From a virus: 31,144 bases of DNA. How positions within the stretch are numbered: the first letter of the stretch is position 1; each line of letters starts with the position of its first letter. Location of the stretch: positions 1 to 31,144 of the IMG/VR virus record IMGVR_UViG_3300047557_000342. The stretch is one strand, 5' to 3'. The notes beneath the pieces were generated by a model. That model was not told the origin of the DNA, did not search any database, and was given only the letters and a program-made list of their open reading frames with translations. Position numbers and translations under genes: made by a program. Shown in pieces: positions 15,336 to 21,244 of the stretch.

Positions 15336-15364
15336 ACTGTAACGACTGTTGACACCATAGTCAA
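15336..15364 (-). promoter_or_regulatory. Leftward promoter of the Cro-like gene
   Basis: On the minus strand TTGACT (15359-15364), a 17-nt spacer and TACAGT (15336-15341) give a good sigma-70-like promoter. The -10 box is 6 nt from the ATG at 15329. The -35 lies within the inverted repeat shared with the rightward promoter, so binding there would block both. Confidence 0.65.
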
Positions 15365-15366
15365 CA
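15347..15366. promoter_or_regulatory. Operator: perfect inverted repeat TGTTGAC-N6-GTCAACA
   Basis: Arms at 15347-15353 and 15360-15366 pair exactly. It covers the -35 of the rightward promoter and the -35 of the leftward one. A further TTGACT at 15376-15381 forms a second, wider repeat with AGTCAA at 15359-15364. The adjacent Cro-like protein is the obvious candidate ligand; this is inference. Confidence 0.65.
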
Positions 15367-15376
15367 TGCGTATACT
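15349..15376 (+). promoter_or_regulatory. Rightward early promoter
   Basis: TTGACA (15349-15354), a 16-nt spacer and TATACT (15371-15376) form a near-consensus sigma-70-type promoter firing into the recombination/replication operon. Its -35 is inside the operator. Confidence 0.75.
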
Positions 15377-15382
15377 TGACTC

Positions 15383-15397
15383 CGGGGATCGGCCCCG
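15383..15397 (+). other. Leader hairpin CGGGG-N5-CCCCG
   Basis: A 5-bp GC stem with a 5-nt loop (ATCGG) sits between the rightward promoter and the first gene, in the 5' leader. It could stabilise the early mRNA or bind a regulator. It has no T-run and is not a terminator. Confidence 0.35.
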
Positions 15398-15413
15398 CTT
15401 ATTGGAGACAACG

Positions 15414-15629
15414 ATGGAACAAGATGACTTCCGCATCTTGCAAGAGCAAGAGCGCGACAGACTCATGGAACTGCACTGCCGTGCAGAACACGCAGCCTTC
15501 AACGTCATCGAAGGCTTGAACGAACTCAACCGCATCGAAGCCGAAGGCGCTTTCAAACTGCACCAGGCATTTGCCGAGTGCCTCGCTGCTATTGACGCTG
15601 CATCCGCCAAACTGAGGGAACCACAATGA
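15414..15629 (+). CDS. First gene of the early operon, small helical acidic protein
   Basis: 71 residues, predicted almost fully helical, rich in Glu and Ala (MEQDDFRILQEQERDRLMEL and onward). ATG 15414 has GGAG at 15404-15407, 6 nt upstream. The 4-base overlap with the ERF gene (ATGA) suggests that the two are made together. It may be an accessory to the ERF protein or an anti-host factor; no family is recognised. Confidence 0.68.
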   Translation: MEQDDFRILQEQERDRLMELHCRAEHAAFNVIEGLNELNRIEAEGAFKLHQAFAECLAAIDAASAKLREPQ

Positions 15630-16201
15630 AGGTCTACGAGAAGATTGCCGCTGTTACCGCCGAACTGTCCAAGATCGGCATCAGCAAGGACAGCAAGAAC
15701 ACATCCCAAGGCTACGCTTTCCGTGGCATCGACGCTGTGTACGGTGCGCTCTCGCCCATGCTGTCAAAGCACGGCCTGTGCATCCTGCCTCGCGTGACTG
15801 ACCGACAGGTTATTGAGCGCCAGAACCGTCAAGGCACGGCGCTGTTCTACGTCACGCTGACCGTTGAGTTTGACTTTGTAGCCGCCGAAGACGGCAGCAA
15901 GCACACGGTCATTACGGTAGGCGAGGCGATGGATTCTGGCGATAAGGCCAGTAACAAGGCGATGTCTGCGGCTTACAAGTACGCCGCCTTCCAAGCCTTC
16001 TGCATCCCGACAGAGGGCGATAACGACGCAGACGCCCACACACACGAAGTATCTGCCACCGACCCTGCTGTTGAAGCGTCCGTAGAAGCCGCTACCACTA
16101 TCGAGGAGTTAAACAACGTATGGAAAAGCCTAAGCGCCGAACAAAGAAAGACCCACTTGCCGATCTTCTCAACCCGCAAGACCCAACTCTCCGGCAGGTA
16201 A
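15626..16201 (+). CDS. erf: ERF-family single-strand annealing recombinase
   Basis: 191 residues. The ERF core is visible in residues about 5-135: KIAAVTAELSKIGISKDSKN, GYAFRGIDAVYGALSPMLSKHGL (quoted in part), then FVAAEDGS, GEAMDSGDKASNKAMSAAYK and FCIPTEGDND. These proteins form rings that anneal complementary single strands during phage recombination and genome circularisation, as Erf does in P22. The C-terminus (about 155-191) is a short helical tail typical of the family. It works with the YqaJ-type exonuclease at 17552-18160, which supplies the 3' overhangs. Its final 82 nt overlap the next gene in another frame. Confidence 0.88.
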   Translation: MKVYEKIAAVTAELSKIGISKDSKNTSQGYAFRGIDAVYGALSPMLSKHGLCILPRVTDRQVIERQNRQGTALFYVTLTVEFDFVAAEDGSKHTVITVGEAMDSGDKASNKAMSAAYKYAAFQAFCIPTEGDNDADAHTHEVSATDPAVEASVEAATTIEELNNVWKSLSAEQRKTHLPIFSTRKTQLSGR

Positions 16202-16404
16202 TTGACGACGTATCTGCATACATCGTCCGTTACTCGCTGACGACCACGGAGGCCAGTTTGGAACAGATCATTGAAGAACGGTTAGCCGGTGATTGGAAGC
16301 ACGGGTTCTTCGTCAAGAACAAGACGCAAGACCTTCGCATCCTGCGCGACCACCTTGAGGCCGTGCGGATCGTGCGAGGTTGGTACGAGGTGCCGCCACT
16401 ATGA
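16120..16404 (+). CDS. Small basic/acidic mixed protein overlapping ERF, unknown
   Basis: 94 residues, beginning MEKPKRRTKKDPLADLLNP. GAGGAG at 16104-16109 stands 10 nt before the ATG. After a basic N-terminus it has DDVSAYIVRYSLTTTEASLE, then KHGFFVKNKTQDLRILRDHL (quoted in part), giving a helical domain that resembles small DNA-binding or nuclease-associated phage proteins. The first 82 nt are shared with the ERF C-terminus in a different frame. An alternative, later start cannot be excluded. Function unknown. Confidence 0.62.
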   Translation: MEKPKRRTKKDPLADLLNPQDPTLRQVIDDVSAYIVRYSLTTTEASLEQIIEERLAGDWKHGFFVKNKTQDLRILRDHLEAVRIVRGWYEVPPL

Positions 16405-16625
16405 AGGCATATACCAAACCGTCTCGCTATAACCTGCGGCTGTCGTTGGCGCAATACCAACTGCTGCTGTACCGCAAAAAAAAGGCTAGAGAAAACAACG
16501 AGCGTATTCGTTACAAAGACCTGATTGAAGCCTGGGGTGTACGCCAGAGCGTCATCGGGACTGCGTTGCAGCGCGGCATCAAACAGTACGATTACATCCT
16601 GTGGAAGCAGGGGTTACTGCAATGA
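16401..16625 (+). CDS. Small HTH-like basic protein
   Basis: 74 residues (MKAYTKPSRYNLRLSLAQYQ). It is basic in the middle (YRKKKARENNERIRYKD) and has a helical segment LIEAWGVRQSVIGTALQRGI (about 45-64) that could be a HTH, with spacing like a small DNA-binding protein. It overlaps the preceding stop by four bases (ATGA). A homopolymer of eight A bases in the Lys-rich part (around 16476-16483) could be a slippage site. Probably a regulator or an accessory of recombination. No named family. Confidence 0.6.
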   Translation: MKAYTKPSRYNLRLSLAQYQLLLYRKKKARENNERIRYKDLIEAWGVRQSVIGTALQRGIKQYDYILWKQGLLQ

Positions 16626-16846
16626 CTCCTTACTACGCGCTGATGTCGGATTGGGAAATCATCGGTCACACGATGGCGATTCCTGATTCGTCTGAACTAT
16701 CGCAAGCCTTGGCCGAGAAGTTGAAGCGAGTGTTAGAGCAGCGTGATGAGTACCGAGAGCAGAATTCGGCGTTACGAGAAAAGGTAGAGCGCTTAGAGCG
16801 CGAGTGCAAAGAACTTAACCGTCTCATGGAGACAGGAGAGGAATAA
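16622..16846 (+). CDS. Small protein with C-terminal coiled coil
   Basis: 74 residues. After an N-terminal aromatic patch (MTPYYALMSDWEIIGH) comes a long, heptad-like helix (about residues 27-70, EKLKRVLEQRDEYREQNSAL then REKVERLERECKELNRLMET), a typical dimerising coiled coil. ATGA overlap with the preceding gene and TAATG overlap with the next put it firmly in the operon. Function is not known. Confidence 0.6.
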   Translation: MTPYYALMSDWEIIGHTMAIPDSSELSQALAEKLKRVLEQRDEYREQNSALREKVERLERECKELNRLMETGEE

Positions 16847-17550
16847 TGAGTGCGCTTTTACAACGCATGGTTAAGACGTGGGTTGCTACGTCAAAAAACC
16901 CTTGTGAATGGCATTGGTTTGACTTGAGCGGATCAATCCCAACTGATCATGCTATCCATGTCGAGCCAGAGTTATGGCTTACAACTTATCGACCTCCGTT
17001 TGATAAAACCGTTTTGGTATATCAAGGGCAACGCAACGAAGTGTCGCACGAAGTTTTAATGACTTTGGAAGGAGATGACCCAGAGGTCGGTATTAAGTTT
17101 TCTGTAGTGATTCGATTTGGGGAGCATCTTCCGAAGTTACTAACAACGGCGATGTACTCAATTCGTAACGGGCAGTTGTTTTTGACGCGCAAAGCAGGCG
17201 AATCACAGCAAGAAATTGATAACCGAAACTGGGGGTTGACGTTGATTGCGATGCTGTATCAACGGCTTGCAAATATGCCGACGAAGGCATCAATTCCAAC
17301 CATTGATAACTTTATCAACAAGAAAAGACTAGAGCGAAACAAGCCGCCAATTTATACGTGGCGAACACTGATTGTCAGTGGAAAAAAGATTAGAAGCGAG
17401 GATCACGGCGGCACGCACGCATCGCCGCGATTCCATGAGCGTCGAGGGCATCATCGGCGTTTACCGAACGGGAAAACTGTTTGGGTAAAGTCGTGCAAGG
17501 TTGGCGACCCTGCTCGTGGCGCCGTATTTAAAGATTATAAGGTGGTGTGA
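16846..17550 (+). CDS. Phage protein of unknown function with basic C-terminal motif
   Basis: 234 residues. The N-terminal 140 residues look like a globular alpha/beta domain (WHWFDLSGSIPTDHAIHVEP near 22-41, quoted in part). The C-terminus is basic with Gly and His: THASPRFHERRGHHRRLPNG then KTVWVKSCKVGD and a final DYKVV. I recall the same tail pattern in uncharacterised proteins from other phages, but no function. AGGAGAGGAA sits just before the ATG and the start overlaps the previous stop. It has more A/T-rich codons than its neighbours, so it might be a recent arrival (see finding). Confidence 0.62.
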   Translation: MSALLQRMVKTWVATSKNPCEWHWFDLSGSIPTDHAIHVEPELWLTTYRPPFDKTVLVYQGQRNEVSHEVLMTLEGDDPEVGIKFSVVIRFGEHLPKLLTTAMYSIRNGQLFLTRKAGESQQEIDNRNWGLTLIAMLYQRLANMPTKASIPTIDNFINKKRLERNKPPIYTWRTLIVSGKKIRSEDHGGTHASPRFHERRGHHRRLPNGKTVWVKSCKVGDPARGAVFKDYKVV

Positions 17551-17551
17551 C

Positions 17552-18160
17552 ATGGAACAGCGAACAACAGAATGGCACCAAGCCAGACTTGGCAAGGTGA
17601 CGGCATCGAAGGTGGCTGACGTAGTGGCTCGCACCCGCACGGGTTATGCCGCAAGCCGCGCTAATTACATGGCGCAGTTGGTCTGCGAGCGTCTGACCGG
17701 CAAGCCGACCGAGGGTTTTTCCAACGCAGCGATGGAGTGGGGCGTTGAGCAGGAAGCCGCAGCCCGTGATGCGTACAGCGCCAAGGTGGGCGAACTCGTC
17801 ACCGAGGTGGGCTTTATCGACCATCCGAGTATCCCAATGTCGGGCGCGTCACCCGATGGCGTTGTGGGCGCAGGGATCGTCGAGATCAAGTGTCCGTCTA
17901 CGGCCACCCATATCGAGTACCTGATGGAGCGTGAGCCGCCGCAAAAATACTTTTATCAGATGCAATGGCAGATGGCCTGTACGGGTGCGGATTGGTGCGA
18001 TTGGGTTTCATACGATCCGAGGATGCCCGAGAACCTCCAGTTGCTCGTGGTGCGTATCCCAAGGGATACAGACTGCATTACCTTGTTAGAGAAAGAGGTC
18101 AGCGAATTCCTCGCTGAACTAGATGTTAAAGTGGCAAAACTGAAGGAGATGACCCTGTGA
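17552..18160 (+). CDS. YqaJ-like / lambda-exonuclease-type recombination nuclease
   Basis: 202 residues. Diagnostic motifs: an N-terminal RTTEWHQARLGKVTASKVAD (residues 4-23), a PD-(D/E)XK core with MEWGVEQE (61-68; E66 and E68), SGASPDG (97-103; D102) and VEIKCP (110-115; E111, K113), and a YQMQWQM helix (135-141). Lambda Exo relatives chew 5' ends to leave 3' strands, which the ERF protein anneals. ATG 17552 lies directly after the preceding TGA. The end overlaps the next gene by 4 bases (GTGA). It is the processive nuclease of a two-component annealing system. Confidence 0.88.
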   Translation: MEQRTTEWHQARLGKVTASKVADVVARTRTGYAASRANYMAQLVCERLTGKPTEGFSNAAMEWGVEQEAAARDAYSAKVGELVTEVGFIDHPSIPMSGASPDGVVGAGIVEIKCPSTATHIEYLMEREPPQKYFYQMQWQMACTGADWCDWVSYDPRMPENLQLLVVRIPRDTDCITLLEKEVSEFLAELDVKVAKLKEMTL

Positions 18161-18432
18161 ACTTTGATAACACCAACCGTGGCGTTTTGTTCCCGAATGA
18201 CAAGAAAGGCAACGAGAAGCGCCCGGACTTTACTGGCGACCTTAACGTGGGCGGCGTCGAGTACCGTCTGTCAGCCTGGAAGAAGGCGAGCAAGCAGGGC
18301 AATAACTTTTTGTCCATTAGCGTCCAGTTAAAGGAAGGTCAAAAGATTCCGCCCAAAAACGAGACGCCCGCTAGTACGATTACCGAAGAGAATTGGGCAA
18401 ACGCTGACTTGAACGACCCGTTGGGGTTCTAA
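18157..18432 (+). CDS. Small OB-fold-like (SSB-like) protein
   Basis: 91 residues with a GTG start; AAGGAG at 18143-18148 is 8 nt upstream. The sequence NTNRGVLFPNDKKGNEKRPD then FTGDLNVGGVEYRLSAWKKA and GNNFLSISVQLKEG is a beta-rich pattern close to DUF736-like and small OB-fold proteins that bind single-stranded DNA. The acidic end (ANADLNDPLGF) is like the acidic C-termini of SSBs, which dock partners. Its location directly after the exonuclease fits a role in protecting single strands. The exact family is not certain. Confidence 0.65.
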   Translation: MNFDNTNRGVLFPNDKKGNEKRPDFTGDLNVGGVEYRLSAWKKASKQGNNFLSISVQLKEGQKIPPKNETPASTITEENWANADLNDPLGF

Positions 18433-18747
18433 ATGATCAGCGACGAGAGAGCAGAAAAGGCGTTGCGGTATTTGGTTGATACCGACGAGCCTTGTGCGCT
18501 CGCCAAGGCTGAGATGGAGCGTGCGGAGTATGCGTGGAAGGCAACACGGGAAGCCGTGTTCACGCACGCCGAGGGTACGGTGGCGGAGCGGCAAGCGATT
18601 GCCGCGACCCACCACGCCACGAAGGAAGCGCACGACCGTTACTGCGCGGCCATAGCCGTGTACAGCAAGATGGCAAACAAGCGCGAGACAGAGCGGATAG
18701 TCCTCGACACCTGGCGCACAATCCAAGCCAACAAGCGACAGGGATAA
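18433..18747 (+). CDS. Helical phage protein, recurrent family, unknown
   Basis: 104 residues, almost entirely helical: ISDERAEKALRYLVDTDEPC, then ERAEYAWKATREAVF and HAEGTVAERQAIA. I recognise the overall pattern (an ISDERAEKAL start and a WRTIQANKRQG end) as a protein that recurs in phage replication clusters, with no known role. It sits directly behind the SSB-like gene with no gap and is followed by a hairpin. It could be an accessory of the recombination proteins. Confidence 0.68.
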   Translation: MISDERAEKALRYLVDTDEPCALAKAEMERAEYAWKATREAVFTHAEGTVAERQAIAATHHATKEAHDRYCAAIAVYSKMANKRETERIVLDTWRTIQANKRQG

Positions 18748-18771
18748 AAAAAGCCCCACCGAAGTGGGGCT
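18745..18771 (-). terminator. Intrinsic terminator for leftward transcription (UUCG tetraloop)
   Basis: The 8-bp stem AGCCCCAC/GTGGGGCT (18752-18759 and 18764-18771) closes a 4-nt loop. Read leftward it forms a C(UUCG)G tetraloop and is followed by seven T bases (A-run 18745-18751 on the plus strand). Read rightward it lacks a T-run. Thus it would stop leftward transcription, for instance read-through from the small-gene operon at 20.2-22.9 kb, before it enters the early operon antisense. Confidence 0.7.
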
Positions 18772-18798
18772 AAGGACTCTGTAACAGGAGAACTAACG

Positions 18799-18882
18799 AT
18801 GCCCGATCAGACTACATGGCGGGCGAGGGGTTTGCAATGGACATATTTGACGAGATTCGGGAACGCGATATCAGCAAACTGA
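18799..18882 (+). CDS. 27-residue putative leader peptide
   Basis: A short reading frame (MPDQTTWRARGLQWTYLTRF, 27 residues in all) starts at an ATG preceded by AGGAG (18786-18790) and the ACTAAC sequence seen before other genes of this phage. It overlaps the start of the helicase gene in another frame. The start signal is better than that of the helicase, so it may be a leader that sets helicase expression. It could also be a remnant of a lost gene. Translation is not proven. Confidence 0.4.
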   Translation: MPDQTTWRARGLQWTYLTRFGNAISAN

Positions 18883-20165
18883 CGCCCGCACAGTGGTTTG
18901 GCCGCTTTGCGTACGTGAGAAGCGAGGACAGTTACTTTGACATGGTGGAGCGCCGCGAACTGTCGCGCCAGTCGTTCAATGCCATGTACCGGCACGTTTC
19001 GTGCGCCTCGATACATAACAAGCGCCGCATCGAAGCCTCTATCGCGTTCGACGAGAGCCGCGCTGACATGGGCGGCCATGCCTTAGAGGGTATTACCTTT
19101 GCCGCCGGAGAAGCCGCCCTCGTAGGCCGTGCGGGGCTGGTATACGGCAACCGATGGAGGGACGCTAGGCCGAAGGCCGTACCCGCTGACGTATCGCCGT
19201 GGCTGAACCATGCCGAGCGGATGATTCCCGATCCCATGGAACGGAACCATGTCCTCGATGTGATGGCGTACAAGCGGCAGAACCCGAACCGCAAGATAAA
19301 CCACGCGGTGCTGCACGGGGGCTTACCTGGGTCTGGTAAAGACACGCTCTGGACGCCCTTCCTGTACGCCATAGGCGGCAATTTGAACAGCAACGTCGCC
19401 ATCGTGCGCTCGGACGAATTACAAACCCAATGGGGCTACGCGCTTGAATCCGAGGTCGTCGTCATCAACGAACTGCGGCAAGCGGGTAAAGACCCGAGAG
19501 CGTTGGAGAACAACCTCAAGCCGTTAATCGCCGCCCCGCCCGAACTGCTGCAAGTGAACCGCAAGGGCTTGCACCCTTACTATGCGCTAAACCGTCTGTT
19601 TGTTTTGGCGTTTAGCAATGAGCGTGACGCTATTGCCTTACCCGCTGACGACCGTCGATGGTTTGTCCTCTGGTCGCACGCCCCACGGATGCGGGACGAT
19701 GAGTCAGCGAGCCTGTGGCGATGGTATGCCGATGGTGGCCTTGATGCCGTGTGCGCGTACCTCGACGCCCGAGACGTTAGCGCGTTCAATCCTGGAGCCG
19801 CCCCACCGATGACCGATGCAAAGGCCATCCTGCTACAGACTGGCATGAACCCGACCGAAGCCGCACTCGCCGAGATGATTGCAGCGCGTCAGGGCGTGTT
19901 CCGGCACGGCTTTATCACTAGCCCGTTTCACAAGTTGGTGAACGACTTACAAAGCGCGCTTGGAGATCGCTATAGGGTTAATCAAGCCGCGCTGAATATC
20001 GCGCTAAAGGATGCGGGATGGACAGACCGAGGGCGCATCTACTCAAAGGAACACGTTACCAAGAAACACGTATTCACCGCCCCCGAACACTCGCACCTTT
20101 CCAATTCGGAAGTGCGGCGCATGGTCGAAACCGCTGCGCCGCCCCCCTTGTCAGTCGTCAAATAG
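18837..20165 (+). CDS. D5/superfamily-3-like replication helicase (primase-helicase C-terminal type)
   Basis: 442 residues from ATG 18837, chosen over ATG 18816 because GAGGGG (18825-18830) is 6 nt before it. A P-loop ATPase core is clear: Walker A GLPGSGKDT (162-170), Walker B VVVINE (207-212), sensor-like FSN (259-261) and arginine finger ADDRRWFVLW (270-279). This arrangement matches DUF5906/D5-type helicases that unwind phage origins. A typical archaeo-eukaryotic or DnaG-type primase domain is not seen in the first 150 residues, so priming may come from the host. It is the only replication enzyme visible and is the likely partner of the iteron region. Confidence 0.83.
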   Translation: MDIFDEIRERDISKLTPAQWFGRFAYVRSEDSYFDMVERRELSRQSFNAMYRHVSCASIHNKRRIEASIAFDESRADMGGHALEGITFAAGEAALVGRAGLVYGNRWRDARPKAVPADVSPWLNHAERMIPDPMERNHVLDVMAYKRQNPNRKINHAVLHGGLPGSGKDTLWTPFLYAIGGNLNSNVAIVRSDELQTQWGYALESEVVVINELRQAGKDPRALENNLKPLIAAPPELLQVNRKGLHPYYALNRLFVLAFSNERDAIALPADDRRWFVLWSHAPRMRDDESASLWRWYADGGLDAVCAYLDARDVSAFNPGAAPPMTDAKAILLQTGMNPTEAALAEMIAARQGVFRHGFITSPFHKLVNDLQSALGDRYRVNQAALNIALKDAGWTDRGRIYSKEHVTKKHVFTAPEHSHLSNSEVRRMVETAAPPPLSVVK

Positions 20166-20213
20166 TACGGAGAACAACACGGTGACGGCTACGGCTATCA
20201 GGAACCCTGCCAT
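20151..20213 (-). CDS. 20-residue membrane peptide
   Basis: MAGFLIAVAVTVLFSVLFDD, a single hydrophobic helix with an acidic tail. GAGGG is 7 nt before the ATG on the minus strand. It is the last gene of the leftward cluster and its stop overlaps the helicase end by 15 nt. It could be a membrane-targeting or toxin-like micropeptide. Confidence is limited by its size. Confidence 0.42.
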   Translation of the reverse strand: MAGFLIAVAVTVLFSVLFDD

Positions 20214-20332
20214 AGCGTAGCCCTCGCCGTGTCAATGCAACGCCCTAGGTACGTGATCCAATACTTGCGGGTGCAGCGTGTCAGTTTAGGGTATTGAGGC
20301 GGCAAGCCCCAACGCTCGTGAAACTCGGTCAT
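20198..20332 (-). CDS. 44-residue basic protein, unknown
   Basis: Begins MTEFHERWGLPPQYPKLTRC; rich in Arg, Tyr and Trp. The ATG overlaps the stop of the gene before it (ATGA), which is the most convincing evidence that it is translated. No motif is recognised. Confidence 0.5.
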   Translation of the reverse strand: MTEFHERWGLPPQYPKLTRCTRKYWITYLGRCIDTARATLWQGS

Positions 20333-20526
20333 GAGCGGCCATCCAAAGCGCGGCGCAGTTCCTCGACGAACAATGAAAGGTCGCGGATCGGTATATCTTC
20401 ATCCCACGCATAAAGAAACACTCGCACGGCATCCCGAAGGTTCGCCGTGTTGTCGAATCCATCGTCGTCCATTTCGCGGAATAGGTCTTCAAGTTCTGCA
20501 ATGGTCGGTGTGTGTGGTTTTTCCAT
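20329..20526 (-). CDS. Small acidic helical protein
   Basis: 65 residues (MEKPHTPTIAELEDLFREMD onward), strongly acidic, helical, with FVEELRRALDGRS at the C-terminus. It starts 3 nt after the stop of the gene at 20530-20649 and ends in an ATGA overlap. No clear Shine-Dalgarno is seen (GGTGA only), so translational coupling is likely. It has the size and charge of phage anti-host proteins; no family is recognised. Confidence 0.6.
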   Translation of the reverse strand: MEKPHTPTIAELEDLFREMDDDGFDNTANLRDAVRVFLYAWDEDIPIRDLSLFVEELRRALDGRS

Positions 20527-20529
20527 AAG

Positions 20530-20649
20530 TCACCAATAAACTGAATCGGGGTTGATACGTCGGCGAGAGTGCCAATTAGGGCGCGGCACTTCCCGCCAAT
20601 CCAAGCCGCGACAATGCCAGAAAGACAGGCGACGCCATAGGCTACGCAT
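20530..20649 (-). CDS. 39-residue Arg/Trp-rich protein
   Basis: MRSLWRRLSFWHCRGLDWRE and onward, ending NPDSVYW; highly basic with six Trp. The ATG lies within the last codons of the HTH gene before it (8-nt overlap). It fills what would otherwise be a gap in a tight operon. Real translation is plausible but not certain. Confidence 0.45.
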   Translation of the reverse strand: MRSLWRRLSFWHCRGLDWREVPRPNWHSRRRINPDSVYW

Positions 20650-20848
20650 GGGGCGCACCTCGCAGTCTGTAGCGGGCGTACCGCTTGCCGTTGGTTGTTT
20701 CCGTCCGACACTCGATGTCCATGCCCTCACGCCTTAAATCGGCCACACGAGCGGCAAGGCGGAAGCACCCGAAGTCTTCCAAGGCATCGAGCGGAGTAAG
20801 TGACCGCCCCGATAGCAGGGCGGCTTTGATCAATTCATTTTGAGACAT
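20642..20848 (-). CDS. Winged-helix/HTH_39-type small protein
   Basis: 68 residues from ATG 20848, chosen because GGGAG lies 8 nt upstream. Residues about 15-45 (SLTPLDALEDFGCFRLAARV then ADLRREGMDIE) match the helix-turn-helix found in HTH_39 phage proteins, followed by a short wing (TNGKRYARYRL). Such proteins are found in leftward early operons and are thought to bind DNA. It may regulate the operon or act on the host. Confidence 0.72.
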   Translation of the reverse strand: MSQNELIKAALLSGRSLTPLDALEDFGCFRLAARVADLRREGMDIECRTETTNGKRYARYRLRGAPHA

Positions 20849-21020
20849 CAAGCGAACTCCCTAGGTTTACTTCGTCAATCTCCCAATCTAGTTCAGAATG
20901 GACGGTGTAGCCGTGTTTGGCGATCTCCAACGCCACTTCAACGGCGTCATCCTCGTCGGCAGCCTCAACGGTAATAACCTCGCGGACGGTTGCCCACATG
21001 ATTACGTCATAGGCTTTCAT
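20835..21020 (-). CDS. Small acidic protein, related to the one at 21241-21441
   Basis: 61 residues (MKAYDVIMWATVREVITVEA then ADEDDAVEVALEIAKHG). The pattern of an MK-Y-V strand, a valine-rich strand and an acidic DAVEVALE helix is repeated in the protein at 21241-21441, so the two look like paralogues. This compact fold is common among phage small early proteins that act on the host. The ATG overlaps the preceding stop by four bases and the 3' end overlaps the HTH gene by 14 nt. Confidence 0.68.
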   Translation of the reverse strand: MKAYDVIMWATVREVITVEAADEDDAVEVALEIAKHGYTVHSELDWEIDEVNLGSSLDVSK

Positions 21021-21244
21021 GCGGCTACCCTCCCAACGTGCGGCACGATGCGGAACTCATCGCGGGTCGGCATGTCTTCAAGGTGACCCATGTCCACGGC
21101 ATAGCGACAGTCGCGCAGATGCTCCGACAGGGCGACATCTGCGTCTTCGTAACTGTCGAACGTTTCCGGTTGTTCGTCTAACTCCCACACGTTCTCCCAA
21201 TGGTTACCCACGAGCGTAAGGACTTCCCAACGTTGCGTATTCAT
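21017..21244 (-). CDS. Small acidic phage early protein
   Basis: 75 residues: MNTQRWEVLTLVGNHWENVW then FDSYEDADVALSEHLRD and DEFRIVPHVGRVAA. The pattern of RWEV strand, W-N-W turn, an FDSYEDA helix and a final IVP strand recurs in uncharacterised phage proteins. It starts with an AAGGTG Shine-Dalgarno and the CCGCATGA junction, and ends in the same junction. Function is unknown. Confidence 0.68.
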   Translation of the reverse strand: MNTQRWEVLTLVGNHWENVWELDEQPETFDSYEDADVALSEHLRDCRYAVDMGHLEDMPTRDEFRIVPHVGRVAA

